64,000 nt of DNA from Turritopsis dohrnii (lineage: Eukaryota; Cnidaria; Hydrozoa; Anthoathecata; Oceaniidae): the NCBI GenBank assembly GCA_027922465.2, contig BQMF02000334.1, forward strand, positions 186,001 through 250,000, in the 5' to 3' direction. The notes under the pieces were generated by a model. That model was not told the DNA's origin. It worked only from the letters and a program-made list of their open reading frames with translations, and searched no databases. A program made the position numbers and the translations under genes. This document shows positions 26,111 through 36,293 of the stretch, piece after piece; within the stretch, counting starts at the first letter, position 1; every line of letters starts with the position of its first letter.

Positions 26111-26730
26111 CTTGTATTTGAGTGAGCTTGTTTTTTTTTTTTTAAACAAAAATAGCTTCGGAATGTAATTTTCGAACGTTTTATATTCGAAAAACGTCAT
26201 TCAAATGCTATTGCGCAATATTTTTTCTTCTTATTTTCTTCTTGGTCTTACGGACGGCTTACGGGCAGTCCCTTGCGATCAAAATTTTTTCATCGCAAGG
26301 AAATCGTCGTAAGGCTCTTACGGGACGTCGTAAAGGCTTATGTAAAAACTTGACGTAAGGAAAAGAAGCGTCACATGTACGTCAGATTTTACGTAAGCGT
26401 AAGAGAATGAATGAACCACGTAATTTACGTAAGGCTTACGTTGAAAAATTACGTGCATGTGAAATAAGCTTTAAGGAAATCGTCGTAAGGGCTCATGAAC
26501 GTCCGTAAGACCTTACGAAAACTTTTCCTTGAGGAGAGAATGAATGAACATTCTTGAGCTTACGTAAAATTTTACGTACATGTGAAAAAAGCTTTATGCT
26601 TGTGAAAAATACCTTGCACACTGCTTTCTAATCAATTGACTGATGCAGAGTGCAGCTGAAGACATGGTTAAAATTTCGTCAAGGGAATAGATACTAAATA
26701 GAATACCAATGGTTTCCAGTTGCTTTGCAG

Positions 26731-27193
26731 TTACGAGAGCACGTCAGAGGATTGAATTTCCAAGGCTTAACAGGACCAATAAGTTACAAAACACAACTTC
26801 ATAATATCTGGAATCGCATTGGGCGGTTAGCAATCTGGTCCAACGGGCGTACTAAGGAAGCGATATATGCTGGTAAACACGATACAGGAACCGACAGGTT
26901 GTCGTTGGTGCCGGAATCTGCCAAGATTCTCTTTCAAAACGGCGACGTCCCAAAAGACGAAGCTTCATATGTTACCGTGTTTTCCGATTTTAATGAACCA
27001 TTATTTATCACTATGTGGATTGTAGCTGCCATTGGAATCATACTGGCAATATGCTTCCTGATTGCGATATTTGTGTTTTCACAAGACAGGCAGGTTGCTA
27101 GAAACTATCTACTGCCGTTCGTTGTTTTGTTTGTCTCTGTAATAAACATTTTGACGTATCAGTTAGCCCTAAATAAACATATTGATAAGATAT
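26731..27193 (+). CDS. isolated exon of a GABA-B-like class C GPCR (end of ligand-binding domain, TM1, TM2)
   Basis: The exon starts after acceptor TTTGCAG in phase 0 and likely ends at donor GTAAGT (27194); an earlier donor at 27094 is possible. It encodes LREHVRGLNFQGLTGPISY, the C-terminal part of a periplasmic-binding-like extracellular domain as in GABA-B receptors. A linker follows, then TM1 (about FITMWIVAAIGIILAICFLI) and a second hydrophobic segment starting YLLPFVVLFV. No other exon of the receptor is recognisable within the window on either side. The rest may lie beyond very long introns, or this may be an orphan exon. Class C/GABA-B assignment is by eye; an ANF-receptor-type protein is the alternative. 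Confidence 0.6.
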
Positions 27194-29833
27194 GTAAGTA
27201 GTGTGCTACACAAACCGCATGTTGTCCAAAACACGTGTTTACATTGTTTAACGATTTCTGAACTGCAACTATTGCTTTATCTAGTGGATTTTTTTGTGAG
27301 ATTTTGAATAACTCTTCCAGTCTCCTTCATTACACTATTACCAAAAATATTGGAATTTTAAAACTTATTATGGCCCGATGTACGAGAAAAAATACAACTT
27401 CATAATACAGTTACTATTACCAAGCATTCTTTCTAGAAATAAAGCGATAACATAGAAACAGCCAATAACACGAATTATCATTTATAATGAAATTCTTGCT
27501 AGCACAGATGATCAGTAACATTGTACAATATGCATGGAAAGATGAATTTAAGATGATCAATTAATGTTAAAAAGATAATTTCAGTTGAAGAGGTTTGAAA
27601 CCCTAAAATTTGTTATGTTTAAATATTTTGAGCAGATATTATTGAGACCTTGTTCAACAACCTAATCATTCTAGATGGCTGCACTGTAGTGTAACATCGT
27701 GGACCCTCAACTATATACTCAGTCGTCTTCCGGTGAACAACAAGAACAATAAACATTGTCTGGTGGAGGAATCCCAGTAAGACCTATACCGTGTTCGGTG
27801 CACTTTTGACCAATGAAATTGGAACTTCCTGGCCCTTTTTTTCAAAAATATTTTTACAGGATAGGTACACTTCAGTTAAAATAACCGCCGTGTGTGTCCT
27901 ATTACAACAACAAAAAAAATACAAAAACAGTAATAGTGCAGGCCATTTTGTAGTCCTGTATGCACAAAGGTGTTAAGGGGCCTGACTCCCTTTCAGCAGC
28001 GATTTTTGACAAAATGTTTGAGATTATCAATTTTAATGCAAACTTTATCGTAGATTTCGATTTTGGAGCCAGAATTTTCTTAAAATAAACACATTTTATG
28101 ATACAGAAGGATTTATACAAGTCAGTGCTGCTAAAGTGTCTTAGCAACACCCTTAGCAACAGGTTTACCCTTTGTTTTCTTGAATTTTGTGCGGCCTTTG
28201 CGGAAAAACTCTCGATAACACAGGGTGCTTTCCCATATGTATACTTTATACATATGTATACACGAGTCATTAACGGGTCTAATAGTCATTGGTTTGCATT
28301 ACAATCTTATTTCAAAGGGTAGATGCTAAATGGTGTAGGATTCCGTACTTACAACTAGATATCATATAATTTTAACTCGAATTTATCATAGCTTTTCGAA
28401 AAGCGAAATGCTCGTATGTAAAAAATTCAATATCTGCGCGCATTAACGAAGAGAAAATTATTGTGTAATTTCCGTCTTTTCTAATACACGGGTTGCAAAA
28501 TAAAACGTTCCGCAAATTATATATGTAGAATTTACCGAATGCATTTTTTTCGAGTAAAAATCAAAGTGAAATCGGTGCCAGAAACAACTATGAGTATAAG
28601 TGAACCTTTGGCTCTTGAAACTGAGCATTCCATCGAGTATTTTAAGTTATTCAGCAAACAAGCATTAAATCAATACCTTATCTTGAGAAAGAAATCAACA
28701 AGTGGGTCGTTCCAAACAGGATTATCAAACAAGATTCGCAAAAATGTCACTGTATATATTTCCCCAAAGTTGCAAAATTTTATTAATTAATAAATAATTC
28801 ATTATGTGTACATTGATAGAAAGTGATATAAAATTGATATAAAGTGACTCGAAGCATAGAAATACGAAAAGAGATAGAATAACATCAAACTTTAGCTCAC
28901 CTTAGCTCTATTCAAATTTCTATTCAATTTTCAAACAATAAGAATCCATGCGTGTTGCCTCGCCTCATTCTCTTTTATGCAATGTTTATTATTTTTTAAC
29001 TACTCGGTAAAATTTGAAGTAAAAACCGAAAATTTTAAATCAAAAACGAGTATACTTAACAAGTTTATTCGTGAAAACAAACATGCTATCCTTATTAGGG
29101 CTTCTAAAAGCTACTTTTCTCAGAAAATCGGAACTGAATTCGTTTTTTCGTTTTTATGTTATAATGAAAAACATATTTTCGGGTTTTCATTTCACATACT
29201 CGGACGTTTGTTTCATTATTTTATGAACTAAAAGCGTTTTCAAGTTGTTTTCACTATTACGACCTCCTAAGGAATATAGAATGTTGTGGTGTAAGTATCG
29301 GGACCGAAACTAATTGGCGTCCTCTTAATTATGGTCATAAACATTGTTTACACTTTCTTAATTGTCGGCGAATAATTATCACGCCGAAAAAATAAATTTA
29401 CCAATCAAAATCTCTGGTATTGAACAATAGCGCACGTGCACAGCTGTATTATTTTAAGTTTGTAAAAACAATCTCCTAAGGTTGAGTGAGAAGAAAGTTA
29501 TGTTTCTGCCAAACCAGATTATAAAGATCATACTTTGATCATTCATACTTTTACAGAAACCTTCCAGAAAAAAAAGTTGAAGTATTTTTCTCCAATTTTA
29601 GGCAGTCAGAATATACATTTTATACATAAATATACTTTTAATGCCATTTATATATGTCAAGGCAACTCTTTTAAGAATCTTTTGATATTTACGACAAAGC
29701 AGTGAAGTGGTGATATTATTCAATGTAGTGATGATCTCTGTTTTATCTGAAAGCTGGCAGCTTGTCCGGAGAACATTGTTCATAGTAAAAACAATTTATA
29801 ACAACTTGTAAAATTGTTCGTGTTTGTTCAAAC
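27194..29833. other. non-coding stretch with dispersed repeats
   Basis: AT-rich. It contains a partial copy (28730-28785) of the repeat at 18003-18215, and a segment (28845-28890) whose inverse recurs at 35402-35447. No exon of the GABA-B-like receptor and no other gene was recognised. Confidence 0.45.
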
Positions 29834-29838
29834 AGAAA

Positions 29839-29953
29839 TGAATAAAGATCCTCCAACGAACAAACAATGTTAAATCTAGTTAGTTCTATTGAATGTTTTT
29901 ATCTAAACAAAACATATAATAATGTTAATACAATGGCTTTATAAAATCATTCA
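29839..29953 (-). repeat. 3' LTR of the gypsy element
   Basis: 115 bp, identical to the other LTR, next to the polypurine tract. Flanked outside by AGAAA. Confidence 0.93.
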
Positions 29954-29995
29954 TCCCCCTCCAGTTTGAAGTAGTCAAATTGCGATGTAATAAAG

Positions 29996-32900
29996 TCATT
30001 TCCACAGTCCTGTTTCTGGTTCATAACGGCGCGGAGGTTGTTTATGGCGCCGTGGCCTAGTGTTTACTCCTGCAGGGGGAGAACCTGCATCAACAGAGGA
30101 CCGATTCAAAGGTGGAGAATCATCATGATCAGGCGGCCCATCGATTGCAGTCGGGTTCGGCAGCAGATCAACTTCAGGAAGAGGAATAACAGCATCTGGA
30201 ACAGGAATGGCAGCAACTGGAGCCTTATCAGCAATGACAACATCGTCCGGTGCTGGTAGCCGTACAGGAATGATAGCGGAGGGATTGGGCTGTGTCTTGG
30301 AAACATTGGTCTGTCTGCCGAGGGGGGGTTGGTGGCTTATCTCGGGAGATGCAGGTTTAAATTGGCGTAGATACTGCCTGTTTCTCCGTGTTACTCGACC
30401 GGTGCCATCGACTTTCAACGTGTAGCTGCTGTGACCATGATCTTCCACAACAGTGCCCGAGCGATCCCAACGTTTTGGATGAGAGCCAGTCTGGTTTTGT
30501 ATATAGCATCGATCACCTATGTGCAGTGGATGGAGGAGACGGGAGTGGTTGTTCCCCTCCTCAGCAATGCGATGGAAACGATGGCGAAGGGCTTCTTCCT
30601 TTAGTCTCCAGGCATTACGCCAAAGTGGGCAGATGTTGCCATTATTAAACTTCTCTAGACGATTGATGAAGGCAAACGCATCACGGATGGGCCGGCCAAA
30701 GACTATCTCGGCCGGAGATATGTTGCAGTCTGGGTCGGGGGTGTTCCGTAGGTGCATCATCGCACGTAAGAAGCGGTCCGTGTCAAGAGCTCCCGACGGG
30801 GATGTGTTAGACCGGAGTAATCGTTTTGTTGTCTTGACAGCAACCTCAGCTCGTCCATTGGACTTTGGGTGATAGGCTGAAGACAAGCGATGACGGACCC
30901 CCCAACGTGATAGGAAGTCCTTGGTGGCTGCACTCGTGAATTCAGGCCCTCCATCACTTGATAGCTCCTCAGGAACCCCAAATCGAGCAAAGCAATTGCG
31001 GAGGCAGCAGATTAGCCCTTCCGAACCGGCCTGTGGTGACCCCTTGGGTGAACGAAAAACATCTGACCAACCTGACAATCGGTCACCAACAACAAGGTAG
31101 TGCTGTCCAATGCAGTCAAAGAAGTCGGCAAAAGTTTGTTCGAAAGGCGTTGATGGAGGGATAGCCGGAACGCTAGGTAGACGTGGCTGAGAAGGTGCAT
31201 TTTTGACACAATCAGAGCATGATTGACGACGATGCTCAATGTCTTCTGTCATACCTGGCCAGAAAACGACAGCTCGGGCACGAAGGGCCATTGTTGAAGC
31301 ACCTTGATGGGCAGAGTGTAGGACATCGAGCACTATGGGTCTGAGGGAAGGTGGAACAACAACACGATCGTTGTAGACGATGACGTCCTCAACAACATTT
31401 AGATTATCGCGATACCGCCAATAAGCAGCCGTTGATGGATTTGTCCGATATTCATCTGTAAAACCTTGGGTGATTGCCTTTCTAAGGATAATGAAGACAG
31501 GATCGTTGCGAGTCTCTACGACCAGGGTTTCCCATGTGATTGACATCAGATTACGAGTGTCAGTCTGAATGGAAGCAGCAGCCATACACTCAAACCATGG
31601 AACATCTACGTTGTCCATATCAGAAGACGGGTTACGAGAGGTGGCATTTGCAGCAGAGTTATGTTTACCTGGTACCCAGATTATGTTAAAGTACCAAGGT
31701 AATGTTCTTTGTTTTAATTTAAAGAGTCTCGTATTGGGGATTTCATCAAGTGTCCTGTCCCCGTATACCCTGATGAGAGGTTCATGGTCAGTGGCGATAG
31801 TAAGGGAACGACAACCCAACGTGAAATACTTGGTCTGTTCTAGGGCAAACGTGACAGCCAGGGCCTCTCCTTCAATCGGTGCATAGTTTTGTTCAGCAGG
31901 AGACAAGAAACGGGAACCGGCCAAGGTGATACGCCAACCGTCTCCACAGCACTCTGGTGTTAAATCTGTACAGGAACAGTGTTTTTGCAAGAGGAAGTAG
32001 CCGATCCCTTTCTTAGACCAATCGGTACGGAGGCAAGTGGGTCTCTCAAGGTCGAATATTTCAACACCTTCACGAATCGCATCAACAATGGCAGACTTGG
32101 ATTTCTGGAAGGCGTCGTCAAGTTCGGCAGTCCATTCAAAAGGTTGTCGCGGTGACAGGAATGGGCGAAAGGGCTCCAGGTGTACGCGGAGTTGAGCATA
32201 GTTGCCGACTTGGTTGACTAATCCGAACCAGCTTCGTATGTCAGTGGTTGATTTGGGCGTGGGAAAATTCTTGATGGAATTGTAGAATTTCGGAAGTGGA
32301 TCAATCCTTTCGTCGGTGATGTGGAACCCCGCAAAGTCAACATCATGACAAGCAAATTGAAATTTATCAGGGTTCAAGACAATGCCAGCTTTACCAACAG
32401 TCGACAGAAATTCGATTGCTCTCCACCAGTGTTCCTCAAGGTCACTGTCATAGAAGATGGTATCATCCACAATACGTTCCTTTCTATCAAAGTCAGCCAG
32501 AATGGCATCAAAACGGCGATTGTAGCCATCACCAGACGACAAGAAACCTTGAGGGGCTCGCTTGTATCGCCACCTACCAAATGTGGTAATAAACGTAGTA
32601 AGATGGCGATCAGATTCACGGAGTTGAACGCTGTGGAAACCATTCCACGCATCAGTGACTGTCTTCCATGTGTTGCGAGGTATACGTCTGGCAAGGTGGA
32701 ATGGTGACTCCGCATTGTGTGTTTCTCGTCTGCAATGTTTGTTTAGGGGTGAAAGGTCTACAGTGCGACGTGGGGAACCATCGTGCTTACGTGTTACAAC
32801 CATACGATGGCACCATTCTGAGGGCTCACCATAGGGAACCCGTTCAATAACTCCAAGCGATTCATCGCGGAGAAGATCCTGGTGAACTTGTTTCTGCCAA

Positions 32901-33280
32901 TGGATTGGAACAGGGATCGCTTTGTGCCGAGCGACAGGCTTTACATTGTCCTTCAAGTGGATTTCAACTGGTGGACCTGTCATAGTAGGCAGTTTCTGGT
33001 GTGGACAGGTATTGAAGGTTGAACCAGTAGTATTCGAGTAGCCATTGACGCATCTTGAAGTTGTTCCCTTCGGAGCAATGGAATGGCAGTTTCGCAGGAC
33101 GAGGAGGAACAGGCGTCCTTTCAGGGCATTGACAAAAATCGTCCTCTTCTGTTCCGAAAATCTGGCTGACAGGTTGGTCAGCAGGGGAAGGCGGTTCATC
33201 AATGGAGGGACCAGAAGGCTTGAACTGGCCAACAGATGGAAATTCATGGTTAACGATGCCAAGAGAAAGCATTGTCTCAT
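29996..33280 (-). CDS. gypsy Pol: reverse transcriptase, RNase H, integrase
   Basis: Functional homology begins near 33023 (GSTFNTCPHQKLP); the first ~85 codons are an out-of-frame overlap with protease. In order: RT with motif A WKTVTDAWNGFHSVQL and the catalytic pair in RIVDDTIFYD (VDD rather than YxDD); RNase H with LRTDWSKKGIGYFL and the EGEALAV block; integrase with a zinc-binding H..H..C..C set (HSAHQG..SCSDCVKN) and the DDE core (VVGDRLSGW, SSDGGPEF, NGRAEVAVKTTK). A C-terminal GTVVEDHG..YTLKVDG block and a Pro-rich tail follow. The catalytic residues I can check are all present. Nothing inside this frame is interrupted; the join to protease needs one +1 shift. Confidence 0.9.
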   Translation of the reverse strand: MRQCFLLASLTMNFHLLASSSLLVPPLMNRLPLLTNLSARFSEQKRTIFVNALKGRLFLLVLRNCHSIAPKGTTSRCVNGYSNTTGSTFNTCPHQKLPTMTGPPVEIHLKDNVKPVARHKAIPVPIHWQKQVHQDLLRDESLGVIERVPYGEPSEWCHRMVVTRKHDGSPRRTVDLSPLNKHCRRETHNAESPFHLARRIPRNTWKTVTDAWNGFHSVQLRESDRHLTTFITTFGRWRYKRAPQGFLSSGDGYNRRFDAILADFDRKERIVDDTIFYDSDLEEHWWRAIEFLSTVGKAGIVLNPDKFQFACHDVDFAGFHITDERIDPLPKFYNSIKNFPTPKSTTDIRSWFGLVNQVGNYAQLRVHLEPFRPFLSPRQPFEWTAELDDAFQKSKSAIVDAIREGVEIFDLERPTCLRTDWSKKGIGYFLLQKHCSCTDLTPECCGDGWRITLAGSRFLSPAEQNYAPIEGEALAVTFALEQTKYFTLGCRSLTIATDHEPLIRVYGDRTLDEIPNTRLFKLKQRTLPWYFNIIWVPGKHNSAANATSRNPSSDMDNVDVPWFECMAAASIQTDTRNLMSITWETLVVETRNDPVFIILRKAITQGFTDEYRTNPSTAAYWRYRDNLNVVEDVIVYNDRVVVPPSLRPIVLDVLHSAHQGASTMALRARAVVFWPGMTEDIEHRRQSCSDCVKNAPSQPRLPSVPAIPPSTPFEQTFADFFDCIGQHYLVVGDRLSGWSDVFRSPKGSPQAGSEGLICCLRNCFARFGVPEELSSDGGPEFTSAATKDFLSRWGVRHRLSSAYHPKSNGRAEVAVKTTKRLLRSNTSPSGALDTDRFLRAMMHLRNTPDPDCNISPAEIVFGRPIRDAFAFINRLEKFNNGNICPLWRNAWRLKEEALRHRFHRIAEEGNNHSRLLHPLHIGDRCYIQNQTGSHPKRWDRSGTVVEDHGHSSYTLKVDGTGRVTRRNRQYLRQFKPASPEISHQPPLGRQTNVSKTQPNPSAIIPVRLPAPDDVVIADKAPVAAIPVPDAVIPLPEVDLLPNPTAIDGPPDHDDSPPLNRSSVDAGSPPAGVNTRPRRHKQPPRRYEPETGLWK

Positions 33281-33827
33281 AGGACAGGTACATGGATTTC
33301 ACGTCCGGACTGACATAGATTATCGAACGACAAATGATAAGACCACCAGACTTTGCTTTGCCTTTCAATATACCACGAAATGCACCCTCAATTCGAATCG
33401 GAGAAAGATTTGCTGCGTTGCACGAGAGCTTGACTGGTGACAGGTCAGACATGCTAAATCCCGCTTTTAAAAATTCACTAAGCGACCATAGATCTGACTG
33501 TGCTCCTGAGTCTGCAACAGCTGAAATGTTTACCTGACCTGGTTTATGGTTGTCAATACTGATGTTGAGAGGAACCCGAGGATGAGCGGTGATTTTAGCT
33601 CTCTTCCATTCTCCTTTCGTGAATATGTGATGGTTAAGCTTATAAGTCTTTTGACTGGGTTGACGTGACGGTATGTTGATGGCTGTTACCTGACCAAATG
33701 GATCATCGGCAGCAGATATAGAACCGGAGACGCTCTCTGGTTTTGATAGAGAATGTTTTTTCCGCCAGCAGGGTTGACAACAGGTGTGGGGACGCTTATT
33801 CCAGCCACGAGACTTTTTGGTGAACAC
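32964..33827 (-). CDS. gypsy zinc ribbon and aspartic protease
   Basis: The frame is open upstream of 33827 into the end of gag, and includes CPDCGSQF..HTCCQPCW, a zinc-ribbon-like Cys set. The retropepsin active site is ISAVADSGAQSDLW (Asp-Ser-Gly-Ala), preceded by a beta-strand region typical of the fold. Relative to gag it is in the -1 frame, which is the common retroelement arrangement. Its last ~20 residues (after about 33024) are off-frame: the true continuation is in the Pol frame. Confidence 0.8.
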   Translation of the reverse strand: MFTKKSRGWNKRPHTCCQPCWRKKHSLSKPESVSGSISAADDPFGQVTAINIPSRQPSQKTYKLNHHIFTKGEWKRAKITAHPRVPLNISIDNHKPGQVNISAVADSGAQSDLWSLSEFLKAGFSMSDLSPVKLSCNAANLSPIRIEGAFRGILKGKAKSGGLIICRSIIYVSPDVKSMYLSYETMLSLGIVNHEFPSVGQFKPSGPSIDEPPSPADQPVSQIFGTEEDDFCQCPERTPVPPRPAKLPFHCSEGNNFKMRQWLLEYYWFNLQYLSTPETAYYDRSTS

Positions 33828-33874
33828 ATGGAACTGAGATCCACAATCCGGACATTGAGCAGTTTTCGACTGGT

Positions 33875-34684
33875 CTAACTTCGAAGGTGAAGGAACACGT
33901 GACCGAGGATCTTTCTGGCTGGATCTATCCCGGAAAGAGCGCCTGTTTTGGACAGGGCAGAAACAATGGATGATGGATTGGCATTTCGAGCAGTTTCTCT
34001 GGTCTCAACAAATGCAATAGTGTCACTGATCGATTTTGTCTGAATCCCATCAGTACTCAAAGCCTCACGTCGGATATCAAGATCAGCTATTCCATTAAGA
34101 AGCACATTACGAATAGCCTCGTCAGTATAGTAGGTCTCACCAGTAAGAGCATTATGACAGTGCGAGCAGGTTATATCAAAGTTAGTTTTAAACTCACATG
34201 TTTCCGCTTTGCCTTGTACACGGGCTGCAAATGTACGAAATGGTTCATCTGGATCTTGACGCACGGATGACAGATCCGAACGCAAGACACCAAGGGCAAC
34301 AGGGACAACAGCGATCGATTTCAGGAAAGCTAATGCCTCATCAAGAGGCTTGGTGGTGGATCCTGGGTGGGCTCTTAACACTATATTACCCAATTGCTCC
34401 GTGGTGCATTCAAGCAGTTGGGTAGGAGCTGCTGTATTGGTAATGTTTGAGCCGATGCGGAAGGTCTCCCATCTCCTCAAGAATGCGTTCCAATCTTCTC
34501 CAGTGGAGTTTTGTTGGATCTTCGGGCGAACAAGTTTAGGTGCATGGCAAGCTGGTGATGGTGTTGCGGGTGGCGGGTTGTTGTGAGCATGGGCATGAAG
34601 ATTCAGGATAGCCGCAGCCCCAATAACGTCAACATCATCTGTTTGGAAGCCACAATGCTGGATCGGACATGCAAGAATGACCAT
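33875..34684 (-). CDS. gypsy Gag-like protein (269 aa)
   Basis: Starts at ATG (34684), about 100 bp inside the 5' LTR. It opens with a possible C..C..H..H finger (CPIQHCGFQ..HAHAHN), followed by a Pro-rich linker and a helical capsid-like region (WNAFLRRWETFRIG..). A second Cys/His set (CEFKTNFDITCSHCHN) lies in the middle. No classical CCHC knuckle is seen. The position before protease and pol defines it as Gag. The frame closes at 33875 and overlaps the protease frame. Confidence 0.78.
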   Translation of the reverse strand: MVILACPIQHCGFQTDDVDVIGAAAILNLHAHAHNNPPPATPSPACHAPKLVRPKIQQNSTGEDWNAFLRRWETFRIGSNITNTAAPTQLLECTTEQLGNIVLRAHPGSTTKPLDEALAFLKSIAVVPVALGVLRSDLSSVRQDPDEPFRTFAARVQGKAETCEFKTNFDITCSHCHNALTGETYYTDEAIRNVLLNGIADLDIRREALSTDGIQTKSISDTIAFVETRETARNANPSSIVSALSKTGALSGIDPARKILGHVFLHLRS

Positions 34685-34788
34685 TCTGCAGCATTAGTGG
34701 ATATGAAGAGTTGTCGGTAGTGTACTATGTCAGTACTGGTTTGCAGATAATACTCCTGTGATGACCAGAACAGTAAAAGATAAAAACA

Positions 34789-34903
34789 TGAATAAAGATC
34801 CTCCAACGAACAAACAATGTTAAATCTAGTTAGTTCTATTGAATGTTTTTATCTAAACAAAACATATAATAATGTTAATACAATGGCTTTATAAAATCAT
34901 TCA
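34789..34903 (-). repeat. 5' LTR of the gypsy element
   Basis: 115 bp, identical to 29839-29953. Flanked on the outside by AGAAA (34904-34908). Confidence 0.93.
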
Positions 34904-36293
34904 AGAAATATCAAAGGTTGGTTTCAGTTAAATATCAAAGGAATTTCCACTTCAAAACATACATGTTCATTACGAGAATCAAGTGTACTTTCGTCAAAGT
35001 TATTTTGTCTTCATTTGTATCAACATCAATCTCAAAATCTTTAATATGATTTTACCAGAGATAGGTAACAATTTCTGATTTTGCATATTTGATTAGCTGA
35101 TCACGAGAAAGCAATGAATACGAATATTATTCTCGTCAAATCATAAAATGCAAACTTATTTTTTTCGTTTTGCTATCATCTGAATAATTCTAATAATTTT
35201 CATAATTATGCAGAATTGATAAAAAGACATTACCTGAAGTCCCACATTTTGAAAAATTAACAATAGATCTCGAGATCTGAATTACGACTTTTATTACGAG
35301 GAACAATAGACTTCCATATATAGCGCGAAATTTTAAATTTTTAAAATTCAACTTTGTATACGGCCACCAGTAATTACAACACGGATGGTACAAAGGAAAT
35401 TTCATCGATGTTATTCTATCTCTTTTCGTATTTCTATGCTCGAAGTTACTATAGACATTCAAAAATAAAGAGTTAAGAATTAAAAGACCTATAAATGCAA
35501 CTAATATTTCCCCTAACACAACTGAATATCAATAAGCAATTGAATCATAATAAAAACATATGATCTATATTCCTGCAGAAGACAAGTTAAAGGATAGGCC
35601 TTTAAACCATAAAATCACAGGAAACAATATAATTCAAGAGAACACTTGCTTTTTGTCTTGGATAAAATAATTATACATTATGCAATCAAATTTGTATACC
35701 AGGTTTACAAAAGAAAATTTTCAGACCTAATTTTAATACTGATATATTAGTATTAAAAATACTTTGGAGTAGACAACAATCAAAGGAATCAAAATATCTA
35801 CTAACAAGTGATATATATATATAACATTTTCAAATTAGGACAGAAAATTTATTTTCGAAAAAGGTGATAATTTTTGAAAATTAAATTCAAATATATATTC
35901 AGATATATCTATTCAAAAAAAATGTTTATACTCAATATTTATTAAAAAGAGAATAAGTTTCATTTTTGATTTTCAACTCAATATTTTGTAATGCATCCGC
36001 AGACCATTATCAAAAACTTTAGGCCCTGAAGAATATCTTCAATATTTATTATGTGAAAAAAATTAACCTTCTTGGAAAAAAATAACAGAACTTGATAGTG
36101 AAAATAGTAGAAGTTCGTGTTCTGGCTTTGGATTGTGTTTTGATTTATGTTCCATGTTTGTAAAATTGACAGTATTACTGTATTAAATGTTTACAAAATA
36201 TATCATTATAATATACAGTTATATCGAAACAGTATACACGATCATGGAATTAATCCATAGTAAATTATGTTTCTGTTGTCTGAGTAAATGACT
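34904..36293. other. left part of an interspersed repeat unit
   Basis: From about 35550 (CATATGATCT..CCTGCAGAAGACAAGTT) to 36293 this region resembles 49000-49605 (same words, then AAACAGTATACA.GATCATGGAATT). It is the left half of a repeat unit whose right half lies at 48025 onward, split by the 11.7-kb insertion. The segment 35402-35447 is inverted relative to 28845-28890. No gene. Confidence 0.55.

Larger units (their letters stand above)
25681..26470. mobile_element. inner PIF/Harbinger deletion derivative, nested in the outer MITE
   Basis: TIRs AGCTTATTTCACATGCACGT and the inverse ending at 26470 are flanked by TTA at 25678-25680 and 26471-26473. The inside still contains the first codons of two convergent genes, a transposase (+) and a MADF/Myb-like protein (-), joined by an internal deletion. 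It therefore derives directly from an autonomous two-gene Harbinger. Confidence 0.82.
25382..26593. mobile_element. outer PIF/Harbinger-type MITE
   Basis: TIRs AGCTTTTTTCACATG.ACGTAA (left) and their inverse ending at 26593 are flanked by the 3-bp duplication TTA at 25379-25381 and 26594-26596. A TTA/TWA target duplication is a PIF/Harbinger hallmark. The interior outside the nested copy has many ACGTAA/TTACGT words and no coding sequence. It is interrupted by a second, related element at 25681-26470. Confidence 0.8.
29839..34903 (-). mobile_element. full-length Ty3/gypsy LTR retrotransposon with short (115-bp) LTRs
   Basis: Two LTRs (29839-29953 and 34789-34903) are identical over 115 bp and end in TGAAT..ATTCA, with TG..CA termini in either reading. 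The target-site duplication AGAAA is present at 29834-29838 and 34904-34908. A polypurine tract (complement of TCCCCCTCCAG) abuts the 3' LTR at 29954. Gag, protease, RT, RNase H and integrase lie in that order on the minus strand; protease before RT and integrase last defines Ty3/gypsy. I could not assign the primer-binding site. Identical LTRs mean a recent insertion. Confidence 0.93.

Noticed and set aside
30038..33045. Plus-strand frames across the gypsy element
   Set aside because: They are shadows of the minus-strand pol and protease frames and carry no domain features.
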